A stretch of 64,000 nt of DNA. Origin: Pseudomonas paraeruginosa PA7 (GTDB taxonomy: Bacteria > Pseudomonadota > Gammaproteobacteria > Pseudomonadales > Pseudomonadaceae). This document shows, one piece after another, positions 26,907 through 34,020 of this stretch (position 1 is the first letter of the stretch; each line of letters begins with the position of its first letter). The notes beneath the pieces were generated by a model. That model saw nothing but the letters and a program-made list of their open reading frames with translations. It had not been told where the DNA came from and ran no database searches. Position numbers and translations under genes: made by a program. The DNA lies in NCBI RefSeq assembly GCF_000017205.1, contig NC_009656.1, forward strand, positions 6,254,501 through 6,318,500, given 5' to 3'.

Positions 26907-28835
26907 TCAGCCCCGCTCTTCCTGGCTGGCTCGCAGGCCGGCCAGCAGCAGGCGCTGGTAGAGTTCCTCGCGAAGCCCCTGCGGATCGTCCAGGTCCATG
27001 CGCCGCAGATGCGCCGGGTAGGCTTCTGGCTCCGGCGCATCGAGAGTGGCCTTGCCCAGTTCGAGGATCTCGCTCAGCTTCAGCTTGCGCTTGAGCCAAC
27101 CCAGCGCCCGCAGCAGGTCCTGCTCGACCTCGTCGAAATCGCTGCCCAGGGGAAACTCCGGCAGCGCCGCTGCGTGGGCCTGGTGCAAGGCCTGCAGGCG
27201 CTCCGGGGTATTGTTGCGATAGCGTTCGGGCAGGACGAAATCCTTCGGCAGCTTGCCGGCCGCCTGGGCCTGCTCGGCCAGCGCCTGCTGGAAGCGCGAG
27301 TCGGCGATGGCCAGCAGCGCGGCGATCACTTCCGCGTCATTCTTGCCGCGCAGGTCGGCGATCCCATACTCGGTCACCACCATGTCGCGCAGGTGCCGCG
27401 GGATGGTGGTGTGGGCGTACTGCCAGACGATGTTCGAACTGACTTCCCCGCCGGATTCGCGCCAGCTGCGCAGCATCAGGATCGAACGTGCGCCCTCCAG
27501 CTCGTGGGCCTGGGCGACGAAGTTGTACTGGCCACCGACGCCACTGAGCACCCGGCCGTCCTCCAGCTGGTCGGCGACCCCGGCGCCGAGCAGGGTCACG
27601 GTGAAGGCGCTGTTGATGAAGCGCGCGTCGCGCCGCTGCAGGCGCTTCAGCTCTTCCTGGCGGTACAGGTTGTTGACGAAGCCGATGCCGGTCATGCCGA
27701 TCCCGGCGCGCTCTTCCAGCGACATCTCGCGCAGGCGCTGGTAGAACGCCAGGGGGCCGAGGAAGAAGCCGCCGTGCAGCCACACCCCGCCCTCCTCCGG
27801 CGCCTCGCCGCGCTCGGCGGCACGCTGTCGCGCTTCGTCGGGGTAGACCCGGCGGCCCAACACGCCAGCCTCTGCCAGCGCCAGCAGACCCGGCACGAAC
27901 ATCTCGCTGCAACCGTAGAGTCCCCGGCGGAACGGCTCCAGGCCACCGTCGCGCTCGACCGTCTCGGCCCAGCGCGCACGCACACCCAACTCGTCGATCA
28001 ACGCCCGGTAGGTGGCATTGTCGCGCTGGCGCAGCAGCAGCGCGGCGGTCAGCGCGTCGCCCATCGAACCGATGCCGACCTGCAGGGTGCCGCCGTCGCG
28101 CACCAGGGCGCTGGCATGCAGGCCGATGCAGTGATCCTGCAGGTTGACCGGCATGTTCGGCGTAGAGAACAGCCGGCTGCGTTCCGCCGGCGCGTCGAGC
28201 AGCAGGTCGAAGGTCGATTCGTCGACCTCGGCGTCGCCCGGCAGGTAGGGCAGGTCATCGTGGACCACGCCGATGGCGACGATGGCCTCGCCGGCGGCGC
28301 GACGCTTCTCCAGCATCGGCAGCAGGTCCAGGGTGATGTCCGGATTGCAGGCCAGGCTCAGCTTGCCCGGTCGTTCGGGATGCCGCGCCACCAGCTGGGC
28401 CACGGCGTTGACGCCCTTGGCGTTGATATCGCGGGCGACGTGGCTGTAGTTGCAACTGATGTAGTGCTGCTGCGCCGGCGCGCTGTCCAGCAGGCTGCCG
28501 GGCTGCAGGTAGAACTCCTCGACGCGGATGTTCGCCGGCAGTTCGTCGCGGCGCAGGGCGTGCAGGTAGTCCAGCTCCGGGTAGTCGGCGAAGACCCGTT
28601 CGGCGAACGGTTCGAGGAAGCGCCGCTGCAGGTCGCCACCGGCGGCGGGACGCCCCAGGGAAAGCGCCGTGTATAGCGTGAGCTGGCGTTCCGGCAAGGT
28701 GCGCAGGCGTTGGTAGAGCGCATTGACCAGCCGGTTGGGCTTGCCCAGCCCGAGGGGCAGGCCCAGGCGGATCGGCCCCTCGATGGTCTGCAGCAGGTGA
28801 TCGACCGCGGCGTCGATGGAACAGGTTCGGGTCAA
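26907..28835 (-). CDS. Acetyl-CoA hydrolase/transferase family protein
   Basis: The 642-residue protein belongs to the acetyl-CoA hydrolase/CoA-transferase family. The C-terminal half carries VVTEYGIADLRGKND, the conserved end region that includes the CoA-site Gly/Arg, and an FVAQAHELEGARSILML stretch. It is longer than the usual 500 residues: an insertion in the middle (about 330-400) and an extended C-terminus account for this. Substrates could be acetyl, succinyl or other short acyl-CoAs and cannot be told from sequence. It lies convergent to xpt (7-base gap) and downstream of the cycB terminator, so it has its own promoter in 28836-28930. Corresponds to PA5299. Confidence 0.85.
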   Translation of the reverse strand: MTRTCSIDAAVDHLLQTIEGPIRLGLPLGLGKPNRLVNALYQRLRTLPERQLTLYTALSLGRPAAGGDLQRRFLEPFAERVFADYPELDYLHALRRDELPANIRVEEFYLQPGSLLDSAPAQQHYISCNYSHVARDINAKGVNAVAQLVARHPERPGKLSLACNPDITLDLLPMLEKRRAAGEAIVAIGVVHDDLPYLPGDAEVDESTFDLLLDAPAERSRLFSTPNMPVNLQDHCIGLHASALVRDGGTLQVGIGSMGDALTAALLLRQRDNATYRALIDELGVRARWAETVERDGGLEPFRRGLYGCSEMFVPGLLALAEAGVLGRRVYPDEARQRAAERGEAPEEGGVWLHGGFFLGPLAFYQRLREMSLEERAGIGMTGIGFVNNLYRQEELKRLQRRDARFINSAFTVTLLGAGVADQLEDGRVLSGVGGQYNFVAQAHELEGARSILMLRSWRESGGEVSSNIVWQYAHTTIPRHLRDMVVTEYGIADLRGKNDAEVIAALLAIADSRFQQALAEQAQAAGKLPKDFVLPERYRNNTPERLQALHQAHAAALPEFPLGSDFDEVEQDLLRALGWLKRKLKLSEILELGKATLDAPEPEAYPAHLRRMDLDDPQGLREELYQRLLLAGLRASQEERG

Positions 28836-28930
28836 GACGTTGCCCTCCGGCGAATGGGTAGCCGGAAGTTTGGACCCTGTTTGCCGGCGGGATGCTCCGC
28901 CAGCGAAAAAAAACCGCCCCGCGGATACGA

Positions 28931-28954
28931 AAAAGCCGCCGGAAGGCGGCTTTT
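28931..28954. terminator. Bidirectional intrinsic terminator after cycB
   Basis: A symmetrical element AAAAGCCGCC / GGCGGCTTTT with a GAA-type loop lies 21 bases downstream of the cycB stop. On the minus strand the stem is followed by a T-run, giving a classical terminator for cycB. Confidence 0.85.
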
Positions 28955-28974
28955 CAACACAGGCTTCGGCGCGT

Positions 28975-29403
28975 TTACAGGCCGGACATGTGCTTGATCG
29001 CGGCCTTCAGCTCGTCGTCCGAGCAGTCGGCGCAGGTGCCTTTCGGCGGCATGGCGTTGATACCGGAAATCGCCTTGGCCAGCAGGCCGTCGAGACCACC
29101 CTGTTCCTTCGCGCGCTTGCCCCACTCGGCCTTGTCGCCGACTTTCGGCGCGCCCAGCAGGCCGGTGCCGTGGCAGGTGTTGCAGGTCTTGCCGACGATG
29201 TCTTCGCCGGAACGCGCGCCGCCGCCACCGGCAGCCGCCGCGACGGCGCCGACGCCTTCGCATTCCTTGCCTTGTACGCAGACCTTGCCTACCGGCTCGA
29301 GGCGCTTGGCGATCGCATCGTCAGTGGTCGTAGCCTGAGCGCTTACAGCCCACAGGGCCAACACGGCAGCTTGGGCCGCCAGCATTTTTTTAATCAGGTT
29401 CAC
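28975..29403 (-). CDS. cycB: Cytochrome c5 (CycB)
   Basis: From the GTG at 29403 the product has 142 residues: signal peptide (NLIKKMLAAQAAVLAL to SAQA), a short Gly/Ala-rich linker, and a monohaem class I cytochrome c domain. The domain has CNTCHG as haem site and Met ligand in INAMPPKG. A second Cys pair (CADC) near the C-terminus is typical of cytochrome c5. It acts in the periplasm as an electron carrier to oxidases. The GTG start gives the shortest plausible leader; GAGGG lies 13 bases upstream. An intrinsic terminator follows. Corresponds to PA5300. Confidence 0.9.
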   Translation of the reverse strand: MNLIKKMLAAQAAVLALWAVSAQATTTDDAIAKRLEPVGKVCVQGKECEGVGAVAAAAGGGGARSGEDIVGKTCNTCHGTGLLGAPKVGDKAEWGKRAKEQGGLDGLLAKAISGINAMPPKGTCADCSDDELKAAIKHMSGL

Positions 29404-29606
29404 CCTTACACCCTCATCGTGGCTTATCACACCCGGGCACGATACCGATCACTGCGGGCCGCGCGGGCGGGCGCAAGTATAACGGCAAAGAAAGCCCGGC
29501 AGAAACAATTGCACACCCTCGCAAAGCCTTGCGGCATTAGGTCGCAGCCCCGCATGCCCCTTGTCGGCCGGTGCCCTTGTGGCCCGGCGGGATCTTGTGC
29601 TTCAGG

Positions 29607-30155
29607 TCAGAAATTTGCGGGCGTGGTGGCGCTGATCAAGCGTGCCGGCACGTCGTAGGGATTGCGAAAACGGTGCGGCTTGTTGCTTTCGAAATAGTAG
29701 CTGTCGCCGCGCTCTAGCACATAGGTCTCGCTGCCGACGATCAGCTCCAGGCGCCCGTCGACCAGCACGCCGGCCTCCTCGCCCTCGTGGTTGAGCATTT
29801 CCTCGCCGGTGTCGGAGCCCGGCGGGTAGGTTTCGTCGAGGAAGGCGATCGCCCGGCTGGGGTGCGCCTTGCCCACCAGGCGCATGGACACCGCGCCGCT
29901 GGAAATGTCGATCAGTTCGTCTGCCTTGTAGACAACCTGCGTATGGCTGTCCTGCTCCAGGTCCAGGGAGAAGAACTCCACCAGGGACATGGGGATACCG
30001 CCCAGCACCTTCTTCAGCGAACTGATGGAAGGACTCACGCTGTTTTTCTCGATCATCGAGATAGTGCTGTTGGTGACACCCGCCCGTTTGGCGAGTTCGC
30101 GCTGGGAAAGACCTTTGAGTTTTCGGATGGTTTGCAGACGAGCACCGACGTCCAA
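29607..30155 (-). CDS. pauR: Polyamine-responsive repressor PauR
   Basis: 182 residues starting from TTG. Residues 3-60 are a Cro/CI-type helix-turn-helix (SQRELAKRAGVTNSTIS), and the C-terminal half is a cupin (EEAGVLVDGRLELIVG, then DSYYFESNKPHRFRNP) that binds the effector. PauR is known to repress the pau genes for putrescine and cadaverine catabolism and to be released by polyamines. Related genes pauB4, pauC and gabT2 lie at 37.4-44.8 kb in this window. The frame is open further upstream, but the ribosome site fixes the TTG start. Corresponds to PA5301. Confidence 0.9.
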   Translation of the reverse strand: MDVGARLQTIRKLKGLSQRELAKRAGVTNSTISMIEKNSVSPSISSLKKVLGGIPMSLVEFFSLDLEQDSHTQVVYKADELIDISSGAVSMRLVGKAHPSRAIAFLDETYPPGSDTGEEMLNHEGEEAGVLVDGRLELIVGSETYVLERGDSYYFESNKPHRFRNPYDVPARLISATTPANF

Positions 30156-30164
30156 GGGTGGAGT

Positions 30165-30171
30165 CCTCCTT
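30165..30171 (-). promoter_or_regulatory. pauR: Ribosome binding site that fixes a TTG start for pauR
   Basis: On the minus strand AAGGAGG is followed by 9 bases and then TTG (30155). This ideal Shine-Dalgarno sequence makes the TTG, not the upstream ATG at 30206, the start. Confidence 0.8.
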
Positions 30172-30305
30172 ATTCTTCTGGCAGGCAAGGCAAAACGGGG
30201 CCGCACACGGCTGGCGACCCCAAGTCGGCCGTATCATGGCAACACTGTTCAGTATTTACAACAGATCGGTCGACATGCCTGCGCAAAGAATTCGGAAAGT
30301 TTTTC

Positions 30306-31379
30306 TCAAGCCCCGGAATAGACGCGCGGCACTCTTTTCAGGTTGCACAGCAGCTGGTAGGGAATGCTGCCGAACTGCGCCGCCAGGGCGCCCACCGGGA
30401 CGTTCGGCCCCCACAATTCGACCCGGCTGCCCAGCCCGGCCTGTGGATGGTCGGTAAGGTCGACGGTGAGCATGTCCATCGACACCCGGCCGACCAGGCG
30501 CCCCGGCTTGCCGTCGATGAACACCAGGGTGCCGTCCGGCGCGTGGCGCGGATAACCGTCGGCATAGCCCATCGCGACCACGCCGATGCGCTGGCTGCGC
30601 TCGGTGCTGTAGCGCGCGCCGTAGCCGACCGGTTCGCCGGCCGGCAGCTCGCGGACGCTGATCACCTTCGATTCCAGGGTCATCACCGGGCGCAGGCGGT
30701 CGGCCAGCGGATGTGCACGCTCGAACGGCGTGGCTCCGTAGAGCAGGATACCCGGACGTACCCAGTCGCTGGGCACCTTCGGCCAACCGAGCACGGCCGG
30801 CGAGTTGCGCAGGCTGATCTCGCCTTCCAGGCCCTGGCTCGCGGCCGCGAAGGCGGCGAGCTGTTCATCGGTGCGCGGGCAATCCAGTTCGTCGGCGCGG
30901 GAGAAGTGGCTCATCATCACGATCTTCGCCACCTTGCCGCTGGCCCGCAGGCGCTCGTGGGCGGCGCGGAAGTCCTCGGGGAAGAAGCCGACGCGGTGCA
31001 TGCCCGAATCCATCTTCAGCCAGACGGTCAGCAGCCGCGCCAGGCTGGCGCGCTCGATCGCCTCCAGTTGCCAGGCGGCATGCACCACGCACCAGAAATC
31101 ATGGGCGACGATCAATTCTAGTTCGGCGGCCTCGAAGAACCCTTCCAGCAGCAGAATCGGCTCGCGGATGCCGGCCGCGCGCAACTCCAGGGCTTCCTCG
31201 ATGCAGGCCACGGCGAAGCCATCCGCCTCCCCGGCCAGCGCTTCGGCACAGCGCACCGCGCCATGCCCGTAGGCGTCCGCCTTGATCACCGCGAGCGCGC
31301 GGGCGCCGGTGGCCTCGCGGGCCAGGCGATAGTTGTGACGAAGGGCTTGCAGGTCGATCAGGGCACGGGCGGGGCGCAT
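30306..31379 (-). CDS. dadX: Catabolic alanine racemase DadX
   Basis: The ATG at 31379 gives 357 residues, the usual length. The PLP-binding Lys is in [11 protein letters not shown] near residue 33, and the catalytic Tyr is in [11 protein letters not shown] near 254. The enzyme interconverts L- and D-alanine; the D-isomer is then oxidised by DadA, encoded just upstream in the same direction. A strong intrinsic terminator lies between the ridA-like gene and dadX, which should limit read-through from the dadA promoter. Corresponds to PA5302. Confidence 0.94.
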   Translation of the reverse strand: MRPARALIDLQALRHNYRLAREATGARALAVIKADAYGHGAVRCAEALAGEADGFAVACIEEALELRAAGIREPILLLEGFFEAAELELIVAHDFWCVVHAAWQLEAIERASLARLLTVWLKMDSGMHRVGFFPEDFRAAHERLRASGKVAKIVMMSHFSRADELDCPRTDEQLAAFAAASQGLEGEISLRNSPAVLGWPKVPSDWVRPGILLYGATPFERAHPLADRLRPVMTLESKVISVRELPAGEPVGYGARYSTERSQRIGVVAMGYADGYPRHAPDGTLVFIDGKPGRLVGRVSMDMLTVDLTDHPQAGLGSRVELWGPNVPVGALAAQFGSIPYQLLCNLKRVPRVYSGA

Positions 31380-31432
31380 GGCGACGGGTCTCTCTTCAGC
31401 GCGGTGCGGCATCGCGCACCTTTCATCAGGCG

Positions 31433-31460
31433 AAAAAAAGCCCGGCTCTCCGGCCGGGCC
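31433..31460 (-). terminator. Intrinsic terminator between the ridA-like gene and dadX
   Basis: On the minus strand a 7-base stem (GCCCGGC / GCCGGGC) with a 6-base loop is followed by seven Ts. It starts 10 bases after the ridA-like stop and ends 53 bases before dadX. Confidence 0.8.
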
Positions 31461-31469
31461 ATACAAAAC

Positions 31470-31823
31470 TCAGGGCAGCGCAGCGACCACCGACATCTCC
31501 ACCAGGATCTCCGGCTCGCAGAGCTTGGCTTCGACGGTGGCGCGCGCCGGCGCGACGCCGCGCGGCAGCCATTGGTCCCAGACGCGGTTCATGCCTTCGA
31601 AGTCGGCGTCGATGTCCTTCAGGTAGATGGTCACCGAGAGGATCCGGGTCTTGTCGGTGCCTGCCTCTTCCAGCAGCCGCTCGATGGCCGCCAGGGTCTC
31701 GCGGGTCTGCTGTTCGACGCCGGCGGACATGTCCTCGCCCACCTGGCCCGCCAGGTAGACGGTGCCGTTGTGGACGACGATCTGGCTCATACGCTCGTTA
31801 GTGTGCTGGCGCTGGATGGGCAT
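31470..31823 (-). CDS. RidA-family imine/enamine deaminase
   Basis: 117 residues from the ATG at 31823, which is preceded by GGAGAA. It has RidA/YjgF-type motifs: [26 protein letters not shown] and the C-terminal APARATVEA with the conserved substrate-binding Arg. RidA proteins hydrolyse reactive 2-aminoacrylate and imines. DadA makes imino acids from D-amino acids, so a RidA next to it is logical. The gene start overlaps the dadA end by 26 bases, indicating co-translation. Corresponds to PA5303. Confidence 0.9.
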   Translation of the reverse strand: MPIQRQHTNERMSQIVVHNGTVYLAGQVGEDMSAGVEQQTRETLAAIERLLEEAGTDKTRILSVTIYLKDIDADFEGMNRVWDQWLPRGVAPARATVEAKLCEPEILVEMSVVAALP

Positions 31824-33096
31824 TCTTGGCGTTCTCCGGGGAATTGCTGTAGCGGGAAATATCCAGGCCTTCGGTGCTGATCTGCGGGCGCTTCTTCGCC
31901 ATCAGGTCGGCCAGGTAGCGACCCGACCCGCAGGCCATGGTCCAACCCAGGGTGCCGTGGCCGGTATTGAGGAACAGGTTGCGGTAGCGGGTGGCGCCGA
32001 CGATCGGGGTGCCATCCGGGGTCGCCGGGCGCAGGCCGGTCCAGAAGGTCGCCTGGCCGATATCGCCGCCCTCGGGATAGAGGTCGGTGGTGATCATTTC
32101 CAGGGTCTCGCGGCGGCGCGGGTTCAGCGACAGGTCGAAGCCGGCGATCTCCGCCATGCCGCCGACGCGGATGCGCTGGTCGAAGCGGGTGATCGCCACC
32201 TTGTAGGTCTCGTCGAGGATGGTCGAGGTCGGCGCCATCTCCGGGTTGGTGATCGGCACGGTCAGCGAGTAACCCTTCAACGGATAGACCGGAGCCTTGA
32301 TGCCCAGCGGCTTGAGCAGCTGCGGCGAGTAGCTGCCCAGCGCCAGCACGTAGTGGTCGGCGGTGAGCAATTCGCCATTGACCAGCACGCCATTGATGCG
32401 GTCGCCAGCGAAGTCCAGGCGCTCGATGTTCTGGCCGAAGCGGAACTCCACGCCCAGGCCCTTGGCCATTTCCGCCAGGCGGGTGGTGAACAGCTGGCAG
32501 TCGCCGGTCTGGTCGTTGGGCAGGCGCAGGGCGCCGACCAGCTTGTCGGCGACCTTGGCCAGGGCCGGCTCGACGCGGGCGATGCCGTCGCGGTCGAGAA
32601 CCTCGTAGGGCACGCCGGAGCGTTCGAGCACGGCGATGTCCTTGCCGGCGGCGTCGAGTTGCGCCTGGGTGCGGAACAGCTGGGTGGTGCCGAGGGTGCG
32701 GCCCTCATAGGCGATGCCGGTCTCGGCGCGCAGTTCGTCGAGGCAGTCGCGGCTGTACTCGGACAGGCGGACCATGCGCTCCTTGTTCACCGCGTAGCGT
32801 TCGGCGGTGCAGTTGCGCAGCATCTGCAGCATCCAGGCGTACTGGCTGGGATCGGAGGTGAGCTTGATGGCCAGCGGCGCGTGCTTTTCCAGCAGCCACT
32901 TCATGGCCTTCAGCGGGATGCCGGGGGCGGCCCAGGGCGAAGCGTAGCCGGGGGACACCTGGCCGGCGTTGGCGAAGCTGGTTTCCAGCGCGGGACCGTC
33001 CTGACGGTCGACCACCACCACCTCGAACCCGGCACGGGCCAGGTAATACGCACTGGCGGTACCGATGACACCGCTGCCAAGGACCAGAACTCGCAT
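31798..33096 (-). CDS. dadA: D-amino acid dehydrogenase small subunit DadA
   Basis: The 432-residue flavoprotein oxidises D-alanine and other D-amino acids to keto acids, passing electrons to the respiratory chain at the inner membrane. The N-terminal FAD-binding fold has [18 protein letters not shown] (residues 3-20), with [15 protein letters not shown] and the C-terminal [12 protein letters not shown] typical of DadA. The start has a good ribosome site (GGAGG). First gene of the dadA-ridA(-dadX) unit; expression is known to be activated by DadR with L-alanine. dadR itself is 3.6 kb upstream here. Corresponds to PA5304. Confidence 0.95.
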   Translation of the reverse strand: MRVLVLGSGVIGTASAYYLARAGFEVVVVDRQDGPALETSFANAGQVSPGYASPWAAPGIPLKAMKWLLEKHAPLAIKLTSDPSQYAWMLQMLRNCTAERYAVNKERMVRLSEYSRDCLDELRAETGIAYEGRTLGTTQLFRTQAQLDAAGKDIAVLERSGVPYEVLDRDGIARVEPALAKVADKLVGALRLPNDQTGDCQLFTTRLAEMAKGLGVEFRFGQNIERLDFAGDRINGVLVNGELLTADHYVLALGSYSPQLLKPLGIKAPVYPLKGYSLTVPITNPEMAPTSTILDETYKVAITRFDQRIRVGGMAEIAGFDLSLNPRRRETLEMITTDLYPEGGDIGQATFWTGLRPATPDGTPIVGATRYRNLFLNTGHGTLGWTMACGSGRYLADLMAKKRPQISTEGLDISRYSNSPENAKNAHPAPAH

Positions 33097-33452
33097 TGTC
33101 GCCTCCCACGTCGCGGAAGAACCGCGGACGTTTGTTATTTTGAGCGTGTAGATACGCGCAGTATAGGAAGAGGCGAGCAGAAATAATCACCGATTTTAGG
33201 AGGATACTCAGGTAAAAAACCGGACAAGGAGGGGTTTTACCGAGGCGCATCCACCATAAAATCGGAAAAATACCGCATATTTAAATGAAAGCCTTCAGGC
33301 CTGGAGCGGCTTTTTCGGGAAAGCCTGCCGCAGAAACCCTGGAAAACGACAGGAGTCCCTGGGGGAACCGCTCGCGGCAGGGAAAATCCCGCGGACGCCG
33401 CCCGGCCTTTGCGACCGGAGCAGCGTTCCAGAGCGCTCGCGGAGCCTCCGCG
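33097..33452 (-). promoter_or_regulatory. dadA promoter region (gene-free, 356 bases)
   Basis: This gap holds the dadA promoter. On the minus strand TATACT (33160-33165) is a good -10 box, with GATTAT 17 bases upstream as a weak -35, compatible with activator dependence. Positions 33180-33290 are markedly AT-rich for this genome, which fits binding of the Lrp-type activator DadR, but no individual site could be assigned. Positions 33300-33452 show no gene or hairpin of note. Confidence 0.5.
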
Positions 33453-33797
33453 CTATTTCTTCACCCATTTTCCGCCAACCTGGACGTACTGCCCGGCAGG
33501 GGTTTTCTCCATCGCCTTCTTGCCGGCCATGGCCTCCACGTCGGCCAGCGAAGCGCCGCTGCTGTTGGCCACCTTCTGGTATTCGGCGCGGCGCGCGGCA
33601 TTGATCTGCGCGGCGATGTCCGCCGCCTGGCCGCTGTTGCTGACCACGCCAAGGTAACCGTCCGCCTGCTCGCCGACCAGGCCCTGGGCCTTGGCGCCGC
33701 CAAGGGCCGACATGGCCTGGCCGAGGTCCATCGCCATGGCGGAAAGGCTGATGCCGAGGGCCAGCAGGGCGATACCGAGTTTGCTACGGGTTGTCAT
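33453..33797 (-). CDS. YdbL-family periplasmic protein (DUF1318)
   Basis: 114 residues with a signal peptide (residues 1-22, SKLGIALLALGISLSAMA) and a mature domain of the DUF1318/YdbL type (KAQGLVGEQADGYLG, then INAARRAEYQKVA). It is the last gene of a three-gene set with a small lipoprotein and a large AsmA-like protein. In E. coli, YdbL works with YdbH and YnbE in phospholipid transport between the membranes and modulates YdbH-YnbE assembly. The 12-base gap to the lipoprotein gene supports an operon. Corresponds to PA5305. Confidence 0.82.
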   Translation of the reverse strand: MTTRSKLGIALLALGISLSAMAMDLGQAMSALGGAKAQGLVGEQADGYLGVVSNSGQAADIAAQINAARRAEYQKVANSSGASLADVEAMAGKKAMEKTPAGQYVQVGGKWVKK

Positions 33798-33809
33798 GGA
33801 TCCGCTCCT

Positions 33810-34001
33810 TTAGAACAGGCCGCTGTTCTCGTTGATGATGCCGTCCAGAGCCTTATCGACCTTGATGTAGATCTCGTGCTCGATTTTCACGTTGAGATTG
33901 ATGTTGATCGGCTCGCTGGGAGCCGCCAGCTGCACGGTGGGCGTGCAGGCCATCGTCAGGCTGCCCAGCAGCAGGACAGCGAATAAAGCACACAGGCGCA
34001 T
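33810..34001 (-). CDS. YnbE-like outer-membrane lipoprotein
   Basis: 63 residues from the ATG at 34001, preceded by AGGAG. A lipoprotein signal peptide ends at a lipobox-like LTMAC, and the mature part (PSEPININLNVKIEHEI) can form beta strands. YnbE in E. coli is a small lipoprotein that stacks onto the C-terminus of YdbH to complete a lipid bridge to the outer membrane. The open frame extends upstream to 34064, but the ribosome site favours the shorter form. Corresponds to PA5306. Confidence 0.8.
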   Translation of the reverse strand: MRLCALFAVLLLGSLTMACTPTVQLAAPSEPININLNVKIEHEIYIKVDKALDGIINENSGLF

Positions 34002-34020
34002 CGGGGTTCTCCTGAGTGGC

